A stretch of 64,000 bases of DNA from Candidatus Obscuribacterales bacterium (GCA_020050835.1 JAGVKB010000046.1:46270-110269); one strand, 5' to 3'. Positions 1 through 9,373 are shown, counted from the stretch's first letter. Notes: a model not told the origin generated them from the letters alone. Made by a program: numbers and translations.

Positions 1-1
1 G

Positions 2-484
2 GAGGCGCAAGACTTGCTGACTATGTACTGCAAGACCAGGCAGGAAGGCTTTGGACCAGAAGTGAAACGGCGGATTATGCTCGGAACCTATGCTTTATCG
101 TCCGGTTATTATGATGCATACTACAAGAAGGCGCAGCAGGTCAGAAGATTGATCAAGAACGATTTCGATCAGGCGTTCCAGAACTTCGATTTATTGCTCA
201 GTCCGACATCGCCCTCGGTGGCATTTGAGTTTGGAGCCAAGACTGCCGATCCGCTGCAGATGTATCTATCCGATATTGCTACGATCCCAGCCAATTTGGC
301 TGGGATTCCTGGTATTTCGCTACCCTGCGGCTTCGGTCAGGGTGGGCGGCCTGTCGGTCTCCAGATCCTGGGACCGCTACAGGCTGACGCCAGGCTTTTA
401 CGGGCAGCCCATGCCTTCGAGCAAGCCACCGAGTTCCATAAAATGAAATCGCCAGTACTTTCTGCCGCTTGCGCGCGGTCCTGA
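2..484 (+). CDS. gatA: Aspartyl/glutamyl-tRNA(Asn/Gln) amidotransferase subunit A, C-terminal part
   Basis: GatA is the amidase subunit of the GatCAB complex. It releases ammonia from glutamine to convert misacylated Glu-tRNA(Gln) or Asp-tRNA(Asn) to the amide form in the cytoplasm. The frame is open from the first bases of the window, so the N-terminal two thirds, including the Ser-cisSer-Lys amidase centre, lies outside. What remains is the conserved end of the family: the stretch [20 protein letters not shown], a segment resembling the family's DPLxMYLSDIxTxPANLAGxPGIS, then a [11 protein letters not shown] motif close to the C terminus. The stop is TGA. A small exported protein follows 34 bases later on the same strand. 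Identity is well supported by the motif run; only the missing portion limits confidence. Confidence 0.93.
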   Translation, partial: EAQDLLTMYCKTRQEGFGPEVKRRIMLGTYALSSGYYDAYYKKAQQVRRLIKNDFDQAFQNFDLLLSPTSPSVAFEFGAKTADPLQMYLSDIATIPANLAGIPGISLPCGFGQGGRPVGLQILGPLQADARLLRAAHAFEQATEFHKMKSPVLSAACARS

Positions 485-518
485 AAGCAAGACAGCGCTT
501 GCGCAAGGAGATAGTCTA

Positions 519-941
519 ATGAACAAGAGAATTCTACAGATCTTTACAGCGGCTGTAATTGCCGGCGCTCAAGCGCCGTGCGTACTGGCACAAAATGACT
601 TTTTCGGCGGAAATCTGCCCAGCTCAGTTCCCAGTGCGGCCAATCCGCCTGCTACTGCAGGTGGTGCACAAGGCGGCGGTGATTACACCGATGATGAAAA
701 GCGTATGCAGAAGAAGTACAAGTCGAGCATTCAGCATGCCAAGGATTTGGTGGGCAAAGGTGACTCCATGATGAAGAAGGGTGAGTCACGGCACAACGAC
801 AAAATGTACAAGAAGGGGAAAATCCTCAAGGAGATCGGCGAGAAACAGTTGGCAGAGCTTCAAGCCAACAATCCGTTTCCTGAGGATAAAGAGCCCAAGG
901 ATGGCAAGGAATCGAAAGATAAGAAGGCCGCGGCTCCTTAA
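519..941 (+). CDS. Small exported lysine-rich protein of unknown function
   Basis: A 140-residue protein that I do not recognise. The ATG follows a good ribosome binding site (AAGGAGAT). Residues 1-25 look like a Sec signal peptide ending in VLAQ, so export is likely. The mature part has a short Gly/Pro/Ala linker, then from about residue 55 a highly charged helical region rich in Lys, Glu and Asp. The last 25 residues are almost all charged residues and end in a short alanine run. It starts 34 bases after gatA and may share its transcript. No catalytic motif is visible. It could be a periplasmic or surface protein with a coiled or disordered tail. Confidence 0.7.
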   Translation: MNKRILQIFTAAVIAGAQAPCVLAQNDFFGGNLPSSVPSAANPPATAGGAQGGGDYTDDEKRMQKKYKSSIQHAKDLVGKGDSMMKKGESRHNDKMYKKGKILKEIGEKQLAELQANNPFPEDKEPKDGKESKDKKAAAP

Positions 942-1204
942 GCCTCAATCGCCAGTTTGTTCGATTAAACTTTCAAATTCCACGAAAATTTCAGAGTCGC
1001 CTGTTAGATTTCCCTACAAAGGATCTGGCAGGTTTAAGTCCGACTGATAGCAAGACTGACTTTCCAGCTCCTCGATCTCCTCGCTCCAACCGGTTAAGCA
1101 AGCATGTAAACCGGGCCCAGATGGAAGATTGGGGGATTTCGCGATAGGCGTTCGACTGGATGGGTACATAGGTAGCAGCAGGACTGGCTGAGATTTAGGG
1201 GACT

Positions 1205-3022
1205 ATGGTACGACAGGACGAAGGAAATTCTGCAGATGGTGGACTCGGAGGCAATCCGAGCGAACGTTCTAGCAGAAATAGAGATACCTCGAACTGGTCG
1301 GGAGCGCCGCCCAGCACCGCTCCGGCCGGCAAGCCGCACAACCGGAATCAGCCTCCAGCTCCGCCCTCATCGCCTGAAAGCGTTGAAATTGAGCAAGTTA
1401 GCCGCAGCAACGACTTGCAATTCAAGCTGGCTGACCTTTACGCCCGTGAGAATTTTTCGGACGGAGCACCGTTCGACGAGACTTATCTGCTCTTGAACCA
1501 ACGCGAGCTTGCAAAGGCGTTCCTCGAAAAGCATAAGAAGGAGTTCGCTCAGCTCTATTTGGCTCATCACTATGCAAAGGAAAACGGATTGGACCTGGCA
1601 TATGTCGATCAGTATCCCGAGCAACTTGCTCAGAACTACATGATGGGACATGCATTGGAGCTCGCTCGCGGCTACGTAACCGAACACCGAGTTCAGTTAG
1701 CGGAGGAGTTCCTGGCGAGCAATCAGATGGACTTGGCGCAGAGTTTCGTCGAAGAGCATCAACTAGATCTGGCGCAGCGATATGTTTCTGAGTATACGGA
1801 AAGGCTTGTTGCGTTAATGGATGGTAAGCGCGCCCAAGCAGCGTTAGCGAAGCTTCGGCAGGCTACGCCGGCTCAGGGAGCGGTCCAGGCTGCTGTTCAA
1901 CCAGCTGTTCAGGCTACCGAACAAGTTCCGCCTAATTCATATATTGCTCCGCAGGCTCCAGCTGCCAGCGTCGCGGCCGGCGCCAATGACGTGCTTGCTG
2001 ATCTGCCGACGATGGCCATCTTGACCAAGAAAACAGCCGAGTATTCTTCGATGTCTTCCGGACAGGCTGTTACTGAGGAGATGCCGATCTCCAATTATCG
2101 GCCGATGCCTCGCCTTCGGCCCCGCCGTCGCACAACGACAACTCAGCTTCCGCTAATGAATCCCGGTCAGGCAAATCCAGCTGCGCCCGGCTTGCCTGCT
2201 GCTCCGGCTCAACAGCCAGCAGTGTCGCCAGCTCTACCCGAGCAGCCGCTCGTTCCGGCTCAAGTCGCTCAAACTCAACAGCTTCCGCTCTATCAAGCTT
2301 TGCAATCAAGCTATCAATCAGTTCAAGCGAGCGATTCCAGCAGCGGATCGGATGCCGGTGCATCGAATCAGACCAGCTCATATGCCAGCCAATCCAGCCG
2401 TTCGTCCGCTTCCCCGCCGCCAGCTTCCCCGCTGGAATCGTACGCGCCGCCGGCCACCGCTGAATCTAGCAGCGGGGCGAGCTCGTCGGCGAGTTTTAGC
2501 GCTGCTGAATCAGAGCCGTATCTGCGAGCTTCGGCGGTCGGCAGCCAGTCCTCTGAGAGCGCCTATACCGGGCATGAAGCACCGAGCTCGCCACTTGCCA
2601 ATGAGCCGATACTGCCTGACAGCGAGGCGTCAGAACCTCGTCGCCCTCAATCAAACGCTCCGCCGCCCTTAAGTGGTGACTATACAAATGATGCTCGCAA
2701 TGCTGTTTTGTGGGACCAGCTTGGTCAAGTCCCGCTGAGCACTGATGGCAGTATCTACGGTGCGGCTCCGCCTGTCTCCGCTGGCAGTGGCTTTAATTCG
2801 CTGACGCCACCAGCCTGGGAGAACGCCGGGTTGGCTTATCAAAGTGCAGCCAGATCGCAAGGCGCTGTACCGATGGGAATGGAAGATTTCATGTCTACCT
2901 TGAGCGAGTCAGCAATTTCAGCTCAAGCCATTCCAGCCAAGGGGCTCGCGCGATTCGGCTCACCGCCGCCCAGCTTACGGTCGGACGGAGCAGCGACAGA
3001 AGTAACCAGCGCCTGGTTTTAG
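1205..3022 (+). CDS. Large low-complexity protein with a 12-residue helical repeat
   Basis: A 605-residue protein of unknown function, started at an ATG preceded by AGGGG. Residues 1-65 are Ser/Pro/Asn-rich with no signal peptide. Residues 100-206 are helical and carry a 12-residue repeat of the form xxLAxxYVxxHx, with five units in register at residues 139-198 and looser ones before. Residues 215-605 are dominated by Ala, Pro, Gln and Ser and look disordered, with one short basic patch (about residues 300-310) rich in Arg and Pro. Codon use resembles the neighbours, so it is not clearly foreign. The next gene is convergent and begins directly at the stop codon. The layout suggests a scaffold or binding protein with a repeat domain on a long flexible tail; that role is inference only. 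Confidence 0.7.
   Translation: MVRQDEGNSADGGLGGNPSERSSRNRDTSNWSGAPPSTAPAGKPHNRNQPPAPPSSPESVEIEQVSRSNDLQFKLADLYARENFSDGAPFDETYLLLNQRELAKAFLEKHKKEFAQLYLAHHYAKENGLDLAYVDQYPEQLAQNYMMGHALELARGYVTEHRVQLAEEFLASNQMDLAQSFVEEHQLDLAQRYVSEYTERLVALMDGKRAQAALAKLRQATPAQGAVQAAVQPAVQATEQVPPNSYIAPQAPAASVAAGANDVLADLPTMAILTKKTAEYSSMSSGQAVTEEMPISNYRPMPRLRPRRRTTTTQLPLMNPGQANPAAPGLPAAPAQQPAVSPALPEQPLVPAQVAQTQQLPLYQALQSSYQSVQASDSSSGSDAGASNQTSSYASQSSRSSASPPPASPLESYAPPATAESSSGASSSASFSAAESEPYLRASAVGSQSSESAYTGHEAPSSPLANEPILPDSEASEPRRPQSNAPPPLSGDYTNDARNAVLWDQLGQVPLSTDGSIYGAAPPVSAGSGFNSLTPPAWENAGLAYQSAARSQGAVPMGMEDFMSTLSESAISAQAIPAKGLARFGSPPPSLRSDGAATEVTSAWF
1619..1798 (+). repeat. Five in-register 12-residue (36-base) coding repeats
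   Basis: Within the low-complexity protein, residues 139-198 split into five units of exactly 12 residues: EQLAQNYMMGHA, LELARGYVTEHR, VQLAEEFLASNQ, MDLAQSFVEEHQ and LDLAQRYVSEYT. Leu3-Ala4, an aromatic at 7, a hydrophobic at 8 and His/Asn/Tyr at 11 are the constant positions. Earlier units at residues 101-138 are less regular. The DNA has diverged between units, so this is an old protein-level repeat and not a recent tandem duplication. Confidence 0.75.
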
Positions 3023-5824
3023 TTAATTGATATCTTCGCGTTCGAGGTTTTCCAGGACCGCCAGGAAAATGTCGATCAGGAATGGATCCCACTGGCTTCC
3101 CGCACCATTTTTGAGCGCTTGTCTCGCCTGCTCTTTGGACATCGCCGGCCGATACGGGCGGTTGGAGATCATGGCATGGTACGCATCGACTATAGAGACT
3201 ATTCTTGCTGGCAACGGGATATCTTCGCCTTTTAATCCACGCGGGTAACCCGTTCCATCCCAACATTCGTGATGGTTTTCGACGATGTCACAAATCTCTT
3301 TCAGCGCTTGAATTGGTCGAAGCAATTGCGCCCCCAGCTGTGGGTGCTGTGTGATGATGTCCATCTCCTCTTCGGTGACTAACCCCGGCTTATTAATGAT
3401 GTTTTCCGGGATCGATAATACACCCACATCATGAAGAAGGCTTGCAACGCGGATTTGCTCGACTTGCTGTTGTCCTAATCCCATCACTCGCGCCAGCAGC
3501 TCGGCGAAGCGAGCGGTCTCCAGGTGATGCTCCTTGTTATACTCGGATTTGGAGTAAAGCGCACTGGCCAATGCCTTTACCATCTCCACGACTTCCGGCA
3601 CCAGCTCTTCTTTCGATGGTTCCGCCGGTGGTGGCGCGTCCGCTTGCTCGGCCGGTGCTGCAGCCGGCTCGAGCGGAGGAGTTTCAGTTTCGGCCGGCGA
3701 ATTCGGTGCGGCAATCGAGAACTCGGAAAACATTAAGTCGCTGGCAGTGTGGACTTGATTACGGCCCAGGCGTTTAGACATGTAGAGCGCCTTGTCGGCC
3801 AGATCGAGCAGGCTTTGATGACCTTCTGCATCTTCCGGATAGGCTGCCACTCCTAAAGAGGCTGTGACTGTTATCTCGATCTCCTCATGAACTATCGCTT
3901 CTCGTGCGACGTGTCTCCTGATCCGCTCGGCTACAACGACTGCACCTTCTTGATTTACTTCCGGCAGGATCAGTAAAAATTCCTCCCCGCCATATCTGAC
4001 CGGAATGTCCACGTCCCGGCAATTGCTTCTGATCAGTTTGGCAACTGTCTTGAGTACCGCATCACCGGCGGGGTGACCGTATCTGTCATTGATTGATTTG
4101 AAGTGATCGACATCGATCATTACTACGGCAAGGTTGCGCTGATAACGTTCTGCCAGCCTCAATTGATCAGCCAACTTCTCTTGTCCGGTGCGGTGATTAA
4201 AGAGTCCGCTCAGTCCATCGGTGGTTGCTTGGCGCTGGACACGTGCATAAAGCCGGGCGTTGGTAACGCCGATTGCTACTTGATCGGCAACTGACTTGAA
4301 GAAATTCTTGTTCTCCATAGTCCATAGCTGTTCGGACTCGCATTTGTGTCCGCCAATCAATCCAAGCAGCTTTTCTTCGTAAGTGATTGGAACGTAAAAG
4401 AGCGACCTGACCGGGTAGGAAGAGAGAATTGATTTGCGGAACGGCTCGACAAGCCGGTCGCGGCTGACATCGCTGACCACCAGGCATTGGTCCATATTGA
4501 AGTTAGACTTGAAAGTTTCAAGTATGGCCAGATCTTCATCGCGGTCCATCAGTTTGTATTCGTCAGATGTTGCATACTCGCTCCTAACCGTGTCGGCCGG
4601 GTCATCTTCCGACGGCAAGATAACAAAGCAACAGTCGAGCGAGAATCTCTGCGAGAGATCCTCTAACATTGTTCCGATATTCTCGTTGATGTTAAAGGAC
4701 TTTCTGATAATATTGCTGATGCGATGCAGCAGCTCGGCTTGCCCGCTCAGGATCTGCTCTCTGAGCTTTGCTTGCTGCAATTCTAGATTGCGCTGCTCGA
4801 GCATCTGGTTGTTCTTTGAAAAACTTACGTTGGTTTGGCGAGCCTTTTCGAACTCCTCTTCCAGTCTCTGGGCATAGTCCTCGAGCAGCCGCCATTGAAC
4901 TGCTAAGTCGCGCTCGGTCTTTCTCAGGCGTAAGGACGCATGTACTCGTGCCAGCAGCTCGGCATCATGGCATGACTCCGATAGGCAGTCCTCGGCGCCG
5001 AGATTCAGACCTTCAATCTTTCCTTGCAGGTCGGTTTCCAGTGTAACCAGAATGACGGGAATGTGTTTCCATTCTTTCGAGTCTTTCAAGACTCGACAAA
5101 GGCTGTGCTCCGACCTCCCCTTAATTTCGTTGTCTAGAACGATTAAATCGATGTGGTTTTCATTTAACAGCTCAAAAGTTTTGGGCTCTGAATCGGCTTC
5201 CAAGACATTGTACTTGGCGCTCAGAACTCTGCTTATGCGCCGTCGCAAGTGACGGCTCGAATGAACAACAAGTACCGATTCCGCTCCCAGCGTTTGAGCG
5301 GTGGGGTCGTCCTTGGGAGACAGAGTGCGCTGTCCTAGTTCGGAGAGACGGCCAGCCAGATGCCGGCAGAACAGACTCAAGGTCGAGAGATCTTTCTCTT
5401 CAATCGTTCTACTTTCGTCAAAGGCTACAACTCTCACGAGCCCTTTTACAGTTCCTGAACTGTCGCCGGAATCATCCATGATTGGAACAATCGCATAGGG
5501 GTAACCGGATTCGCTGTCTGTACTCGAGAAAACACGGCCTGTCCACGGTTTTTGAGTTTGCTTTACCTTTTGAGCAACCAAAGTATGTGCCACTGTCAGC
5601 GGTTGCTGGTGCTCATCTTGCAGGCTGTCAATCAGCTCGGTGCGTTGTTCATCTTCGTTACCGGCGGAAAAGGAGACCAGGTTGACGATTTCATGTCCTT
5701 TAATCAAATCGATTAGACCGAAATCGAAGCCCAAGACGTGACAGATGTGCCGGCGCACGGCATCGAAGAACTCCTCCTGTCCGGGGAGCTCATGATCTGG
5801 AGAAACCCTGTTTGCGCTTGTCAC
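3023..5824 (-). CDS. Receiver-like/GAF/GGDEF/HD-GYP cyclic-di-GMP signalling protein
   Basis: A 933-residue cytoplasmic protein able in principle both to make and to break cyclic di-GMP. In order: an N-terminal GAF-like region (about 15-165), a receiver-like domain (about 182-300), a coiled coil (300-360), a GAF domain (about 370-525), a GGDEF domain (535-695), a Pro/Ala linker (705-740) and an HD-GYP domain (755-925). The GGDEF signature is RYGGEEF at 610-616 and is preceded by an intact RxxD inhibitory site (R603-D606). The HD pair is at 798-799 and GTGYP ends at 861. The receiver keeps an Asp at 231, but the acidic Mg-binding pair is replaced by His-Ser-Ser (187-189) and the KP motif is lost, so it is probably not phosphorylated. 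The start is GTG with no strong ribosome binding site. asnB lies upstream across a structured 187-base gap. Confidence 0.92.
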   Translation of the reverse strand: MTSANRVSPDHELPGQEEFFDAVRRHICHVLGFDFGLIDLIKGHEIVNLVSFSAGNEDEQRTELIDSLQDEHQQPLTVAHTLVAQKVKQTQKPWTGRVFSSTDSESGYPYAIVPIMDDSGDSSGTVKGLVRVVAFDESRTIEEKDLSTLSLFCRHLAGRLSELGQRTLSPKDDPTAQTLGAESVLVVHSSRHLRRRISRVLSAKYNVLEADSEPKTFELLNENHIDLIVLDNEIKGRSEHSLCRVLKDSKEWKHIPVILVTLETDLQGKIEGLNLGAEDCLSESCHDAELLARVHASLRLRKTERDLAVQWRLLEDYAQRLEEEFEKARQTNVSFSKNNQMLEQRNLELQQAKLREQILSGQAELLHRISNIIRKSFNINENIGTMLEDLSQRFSLDCCFVILPSEDDPADTVRSEYATSDEYKLMDRDEDLAILETFKSNFNMDQCLVVSDVSRDRLVEPFRKSILSSYPVRSLFYVPITYEEKLLGLIGGHKCESEQLWTMENKNFFKSVADQVAIGVTNARLYARVQRQATTDGLSGLFNHRTGQEKLADQLRLAERYQRNLAVVMIDVDHFKSINDRYGHPAGDAVLKTVAKLIRSNCRDVDIPVRYGGEEFLLILPEVNQEGAVVVAERIRRHVAREAIVHEEIEITVTASLGVAAYPEDAEGHQSLLDLADKALYMSKRLGRNQVHTASDLMFSEFSIAAPNSPAETETPPLEPAAAPAEQADAPPPAEPSKEELVPEVVEMVKALASALYSKSEYNKEHHLETARFAELLARVMGLGQQQVEQIRVASLLHDVGVLSIPENIINKPGLVTEEEMDIITQHPQLGAQLLRPIQALKEICDIVENHHECWDGTGYPRGLKGEDIPLPARIVSIVDAYHAMISNRPYRPAMSKEQARQALKNGAGSQWDPFLIDIFLAVLENLEREDIN

Positions 5825-5867
5825 TTCTGCTTAATGCCCTCCCCGCTTCGAGTCTAACATTATTTAT

Positions 5868-6000
5868 GCGCAGCGGGGATGCCGGCAAAACTCTTGATAT
5901 TACGAAGCTTGCCCCGCTGCGCGAAAATACGCTGCGCTGCGTAAAGCTCCTCGCTTTGCTGTGCTTCGCTGTGCTTCTAGCCAAAAATAGCAGCGGGGCA
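5868..6000. other. Structured intergenic segment with competing inverted repeats
   Basis: The gap between asnB and the GGDEF/HD-GYP gene holds GCGCAGCGGGG (5868-5878), its exact reverse complement CCCCGCTGCGC (5912-5922) and a further CAGCGGGG copy (5991-5998) that could pair with the same middle arm. Between them are TACGC/GCGTA arms (5928-5943) and a tandem GCTGTGCTTC doublet (5958-5977). It lies downstream of asnB and in the leader of the signalling gene. It may be a terminator, a leader switch or a small mobile repeat; there is no good T-run for a terminator. Confidence 0.45.
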
Positions 6001-6011
6001 GGACTGACAAA

Positions 6012-7904
6012 TTAAGAGCCTAAGAATTTGCGCCACCACCACTGGAACATCAACAGTGTCCAGAGCTCTTTTCGGCGGTCAACACGGCTGTCATTGTGCT
6101 CTCTCAACAGTCGTTGAATATATGGCCATTGGAAGATCTGCTGGCGCTTTACAAAATCTTCGCCGAGGAGTTCGTCTACGACGGATTTAAAGTCACTTTT
6201 GAGCCACTTGGCTACCGGAATGCCAAACCCCTTTTTGGGCCGTGCAACCGTCCGTTTCGGCAGGAATGGGCTCATCGCCTTCTTGAGTATGTATTTGCTC
6301 TTCATGCCTTTTACCTTCAAGGAAGAGGGCAGCGAGGCGGCAAACTCTACCAAGGGATAGGCCAGAAACGGCAGTCTCACCTCCAGCGAGGCGGCCATGG
6401 AAGCTCGGTCTGATTTAACTAATAGGTCGTCGGTTAGATATGTGGCGATATCAACTTGCATGATCTTTGATATCACATCCCTGCTCCTGGTGGATATCGG
6501 TGATGTGAGCGGCAGGTTTGGATAGAGCTTCTCTTCGCTGTCAATTGCGATTAATTCCGGTGCAATCAACTTGCTGTGCTCCGGTATTGGGATTGCTCCC
6601 ATCCAGCGCAGGTGTCGCATGACCGGTGGCTCTTCGATTGCAGAGATAAACCGTTTGGCTTTGTAGTCGAAGCTTAAGTTGTTGTGCGATACCGGCAAGC
6701 TCTTAATTGCTGGTTCCAGTACTCCCTGCCTGAGCGATTTCGGCATGAGTTTCCAGAGTGAAGCGAGTCGGTGTGCCTGGTAAGTGGGATAGCCGCCGAA
6801 CAATTCGTCGCCGCCTTCCCCTGCCAACGCGACGGTTACTTGTTTGCGAGCCATTTTGGAAAGGAAGAAAGTCGGAATAATTGAGGCATCTGCCATCGGC
6901 TCGTCTAGCACCTGCCAGAGTTCTTCCATCGTGTCCAGAGCGGTATTGGGATCGAATTCGGCAACATGGTGATCAGTGCCGATATGGTCAGCTACTTCAC
7001 GGGCGAACTCGCTTTCGTCGAACGATTTGTCTGCAAAGCCGATCGAAAAGGTCTTGATCGGCTCTGCCCTGCCGCGATTGGCCAGAGCGGCGATTGAAGA
7101 GGAGTCTACGCCGCCAGACAGGAAGATTCCCAGCGGAACATCTGAGATCAACCGCAGCTTGGTCGACTCGTTCAAGAGGGCCAGCAGCTTCTCCTCCGCT
7201 TCCTCCTCACTGATGCGAACCGGCTGATTGTTTGCTTCCCAATAGGCCTTTACTTTTACTTGTCCACGCTCGACAAGCATGAAATGTGCCGGCGGCAGTT
7301 TGTGAATGTCCTTGAAAATGGAATGCGGTGACGGTACATATTCCAGCGCAAGGTATTTTTGCAGAGCGACAGGATCGAGTTGCTTGCTGACTTTAGGGTG
7401 AGCAAGGATGGTTTTTAGCTCTGAACCAAAGATGAATTGACCATCAAAAACTCCCCAGTGAAGCGGCTTTTCTCCCATCCGGTCGCGAGCGATGAACATT
7501 CGCTGGCGTTCGTGGTCCCAGATTGCAAATGCAAACATTCCTTCGAGAAATTGCAGGCATTCGACCCCATACTCTTCGTAAAGATGGACTATTGTCTCTG
7601 TGTCGGTCCTAGTCTTAAGAGTATGTCCGTGAGCCAGCAACTTTTCTTGCAGCTCTTGAAAGTTGTAAATTTCACCGTTGAAGACAATCCAGGCTGAGCC
7701 GTCCTCCGTTCCGATTGGCTGATGACCAGTCTTTACGTCAATGATGGACAGGCGAGTCATACCGATGGCGGCTGGGCCCATGATTAGCATCCCTTCGTCA
7801 TCAGGCCCCCGGTGCACAATCGTTTTGCACATCCGCGCAAGGGTGTTCTCCTCAGGATTAAGTGAGCGCCCATTCAAGTTCAAGTATCCAGTTACGCCGC
7901 ACAT
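6012..7904 (-). CDS. asnB: Asparagine synthase, glutamine-hydrolysing
   Basis: AsnB makes asparagine from aspartate, ATP and glutamine-derived ammonia. The 630-residue protein is full length for the family. Cys2 follows the initiator Met, as required for the N-terminal nucleophile glutaminase; RGPDDEG (32-38) and NGEIYN (76-81) line that site. The synthetase half carries the PP-loop SGGVDSSS (263-270) and the GEGGDELFGGYP motif further on. Such enzymes can serve general asparagine supply or amidate sugars and peptides in envelope or secondary pathways; nothing nearby points to the latter. A short divergent gap (7905-8100) separates it from the glycosylase gene. Confidence 0.95.
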   Translation of the reverse strand: MCGVTGYLNLNGRSLNPEENTLARMCKTIVHRGPDDEGMLIMGPAAIGMTRLSIIDVKTGHQPIGTEDGSAWIVFNGEIYNFQELQEKLLAHGHTLKTRTDTETIVHLYEEYGVECLQFLEGMFAFAIWDHERQRMFIARDRMGEKPLHWGVFDGQFIFGSELKTILAHPKVSKQLDPVALQKYLALEYVPSPHSIFKDIHKLPPAHFMLVERGQVKVKAYWEANNQPVRISEEEAEEKLLALLNESTKLRLISDVPLGIFLSGGVDSSSIAALANRGRAEPIKTFSIGFADKSFDESEFAREVADHIGTDHHVAEFDPNTALDTMEELWQVLDEPMADASIIPTFFLSKMARKQVTVALAGEGGDELFGGYPTYQAHRLASLWKLMPKSLRQGVLEPAIKSLPVSHNNLSFDYKAKRFISAIEEPPVMRHLRWMGAIPIPEHSKLIAPELIAIDSEEKLYPNLPLTSPISTRSRDVISKIMQVDIATYLTDDLLVKSDRASMAASLEVRLPFLAYPLVEFAASLPSSLKVKGMKSKYILKKAMSPFLPKRTVARPKKGFGIPVAKWLKSDFKSVVDELLGEDFVKRQQIFQWPYIQRLLREHNDSRVDRRKELWTLLMFQWWWRKFLGS

Positions 7905-8100
7905 CGTTTATCGTGCTCCACTAGCTCGTCTTCCCACCATGTCCGCGCGGAGATTTCTGCGGACGGCATGGCAGTATCTGTTTCAGCCTGCACTTCTGCC
8001 CTAATTGTCCACAATTATTGAACTGGCGGCATTAATTGAGTGCAAGGGACCGGCTGCATGCCAGTATTTCCGCCTAATGGCGGTGTTAGGATATGGAATT

Positions 8101-8679
8101 GTGATTGACTTGACAAAGACCTACACTCAATCTTTTTACGCAAGACCGACAGTGGCAGTAGCTCGAGACCTGCTCGGCGCGGTACTTTGCCGGCGCACGG
8201 ATAATGGCGACATTCTGTCTGCCCCGATTGTGGAAGTCGAGGCCTACACTGAAGACGATCCTGCTTGCCATGCCTTTCGAGGCAAGACCGAACGAAATGC
8301 CGTAATGTTTGGTCCTGGTGGAAATGCTTATGTTTACTTCATCTACGGGATGTATTATTGTCTAAATGCCGTGACTGAAATAGACGGAACGCCAGGAGCT
8401 GTGTTGATTCGGGCGATTGGTTCCGATGGTTGCAATGGGCCAGGAAGGTTGTGTCGCCGGTGGGAGATCAATCGAAAGCATAATGGCATGAGCCTTCTTG
8501 AGCCGAATGGAGAGCTGTGGATCTGTCCCGGAAGCAGGGTGCTCGACTTGCAGGTCGCCGTCTCTGGCCGAATCGGGATCAGACAGGAAGCTGCGATCGA
8601 ATATCCATGGCGCTTTTACTTGAAGGATCATCCTCAGGTATCGAGACTGACCGGAGTTAAGCGTAAGACAAGGGTATGA
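8101..8679 (+). CDS. DNA-3-methyladenine glycosylase, AAG/MPG family
   Basis: This enzyme excises alkylated purines such as 3-methyladenine and starts base-excision repair. The family signatures are present: YARPTVAVARDLLG near the N terminus, VEVEAYTEDDPACHAFRG with the catalytic Glu, then an NAVMFGPGG segment, YVYFIYGMYYCLN and GPGRLC. Length (192 residues from the chosen start) is usual for bacterial members. I chose GTG at 8101 because AGGA sits nine bases upstream and the family begins about a dozen residues before YARP. ATG at 8077 or TTG at 8005 would add residues with no homology. The stop overlaps the start of the VanZ gene (ATGA), so the two are probably translated together. Confidence 0.9.
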   Translation: MIDLTKTYTQSFYARPTVAVARDLLGAVLCRRTDNGDILSAPIVEVEAYTEDDPACHAFRGKTERNAVMFGPGGNAYVYFIYGMYYCLNAVTEIDGTPGAVLIRAIGSDGCNGPGRLCRRWEINRKHNGMSLLEPNGELWICPGSRVLDLQVAVSGRIGIRQEAAIEYPWRFYLKDHPQVSRLTGVKRKTRV

Positions 8680-9149
8680 AAGAGAAAGAAATTTCAGCGC
8701 GCGAATTTGATGAAACTGACTGCTGGCCAGCCCTGGTACTAAGCCGGAGCAAAGTGGTTTCCTGGCTGCTGGTTTTGGGTTGGATGGTGGTTATCTTTTG
8801 CTTTTCCGCTCAAGCGAATTCCGGACATGAGACTGGAAAGTATCTCGGCCAATACAACATCATGGTTAGAAAGTGCAGTCATGTGTTCGAGTTTGCTGTC
8901 CTCTTTCTGCTGATAAGGCGCGCCTGGGTGGTGACGTTCAAGACCGGTCGTCTAGGCCGGATAGCTACTCTTGCTTCCGCAGTCATTGCCATCCTGTATG
9001 CCGCAACCGATGAGTGGCACCAATCTTACGTGCCAGGCCGCAGCGCTACTTTTGACGATGTGCTGGTCGATTGCTGTGGTGTGTTTCTTGCTTGGGGAAT
9101 TTGGTTGGCGATTTGCAAGCTGTCTCGCTCTTCTACCAGTCGAACCTGA
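8676..9149 (+). CDS. VanZ-like membrane protein
   Basis: A 157-residue integral membrane protein of the VanZ family. Visible family traits are an FSAQ-type motif after the first helix, a KCSHVFEFAVLFLL segment in the second, and the strongly conserved TDEWHQSYVPGRSATFDDV stretch before the last helix. About four membrane helices are predicted by eye (residues 28-45, 65-82, 95-112, 130-148). VanZ is known for teicoplanin resistance in enterococci, but most relatives have no known role. The start codon overlaps the stop of the glycosylase gene by four bases, suggesting one transcript. A resistance role cannot be inferred here. Confidence 0.85.
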   Translation: MKEKEISAREFDETDCWPALVLSRSKVVSWLLVLGWMVVIFCFSAQANSGHETGKYLGQYNIMVRKCSHVFEFAVLFLLIRRAWVVTFKTGRLGRIATLASAVIAILYAATDEWHQSYVPGRSATFDDVLVDCCGVFLAWGIWLAICKLSRSSTSRT

Positions 9150-9373
9150 AGGAGCTGCAAAGTTCGGAGATTTGTTCTCCACCGGGGCCGTAATGTTGAC
9201 AGCCGCTTCGTCAGTGGGGTTTGCTTCTTGCCTGATTCCGGAGAACATTTCGTTCTTGCTGCTCGCTCGTGCCACCATATTTGGTGAGCAGTCGGGACTA
9301 TCGGTATCGTGAGAGATCTGAGTCCAGGTGGGCCGCAATGAAGTCTTGGCTTTCGCACTCGTTCAAGATCGCC

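Noticed and set aside
5812..6015. Plus-strand frame of 67 codons in the asnB/GGDEF gap
   Set aside because: It runs through the inverted-repeat region, has no ribosome binding site and no family feature.
8952..9338. Minus-strand frame over the VanZ gene end
   Set aside because: Mostly antisense to VanZ, with low-complexity translation and no motif.
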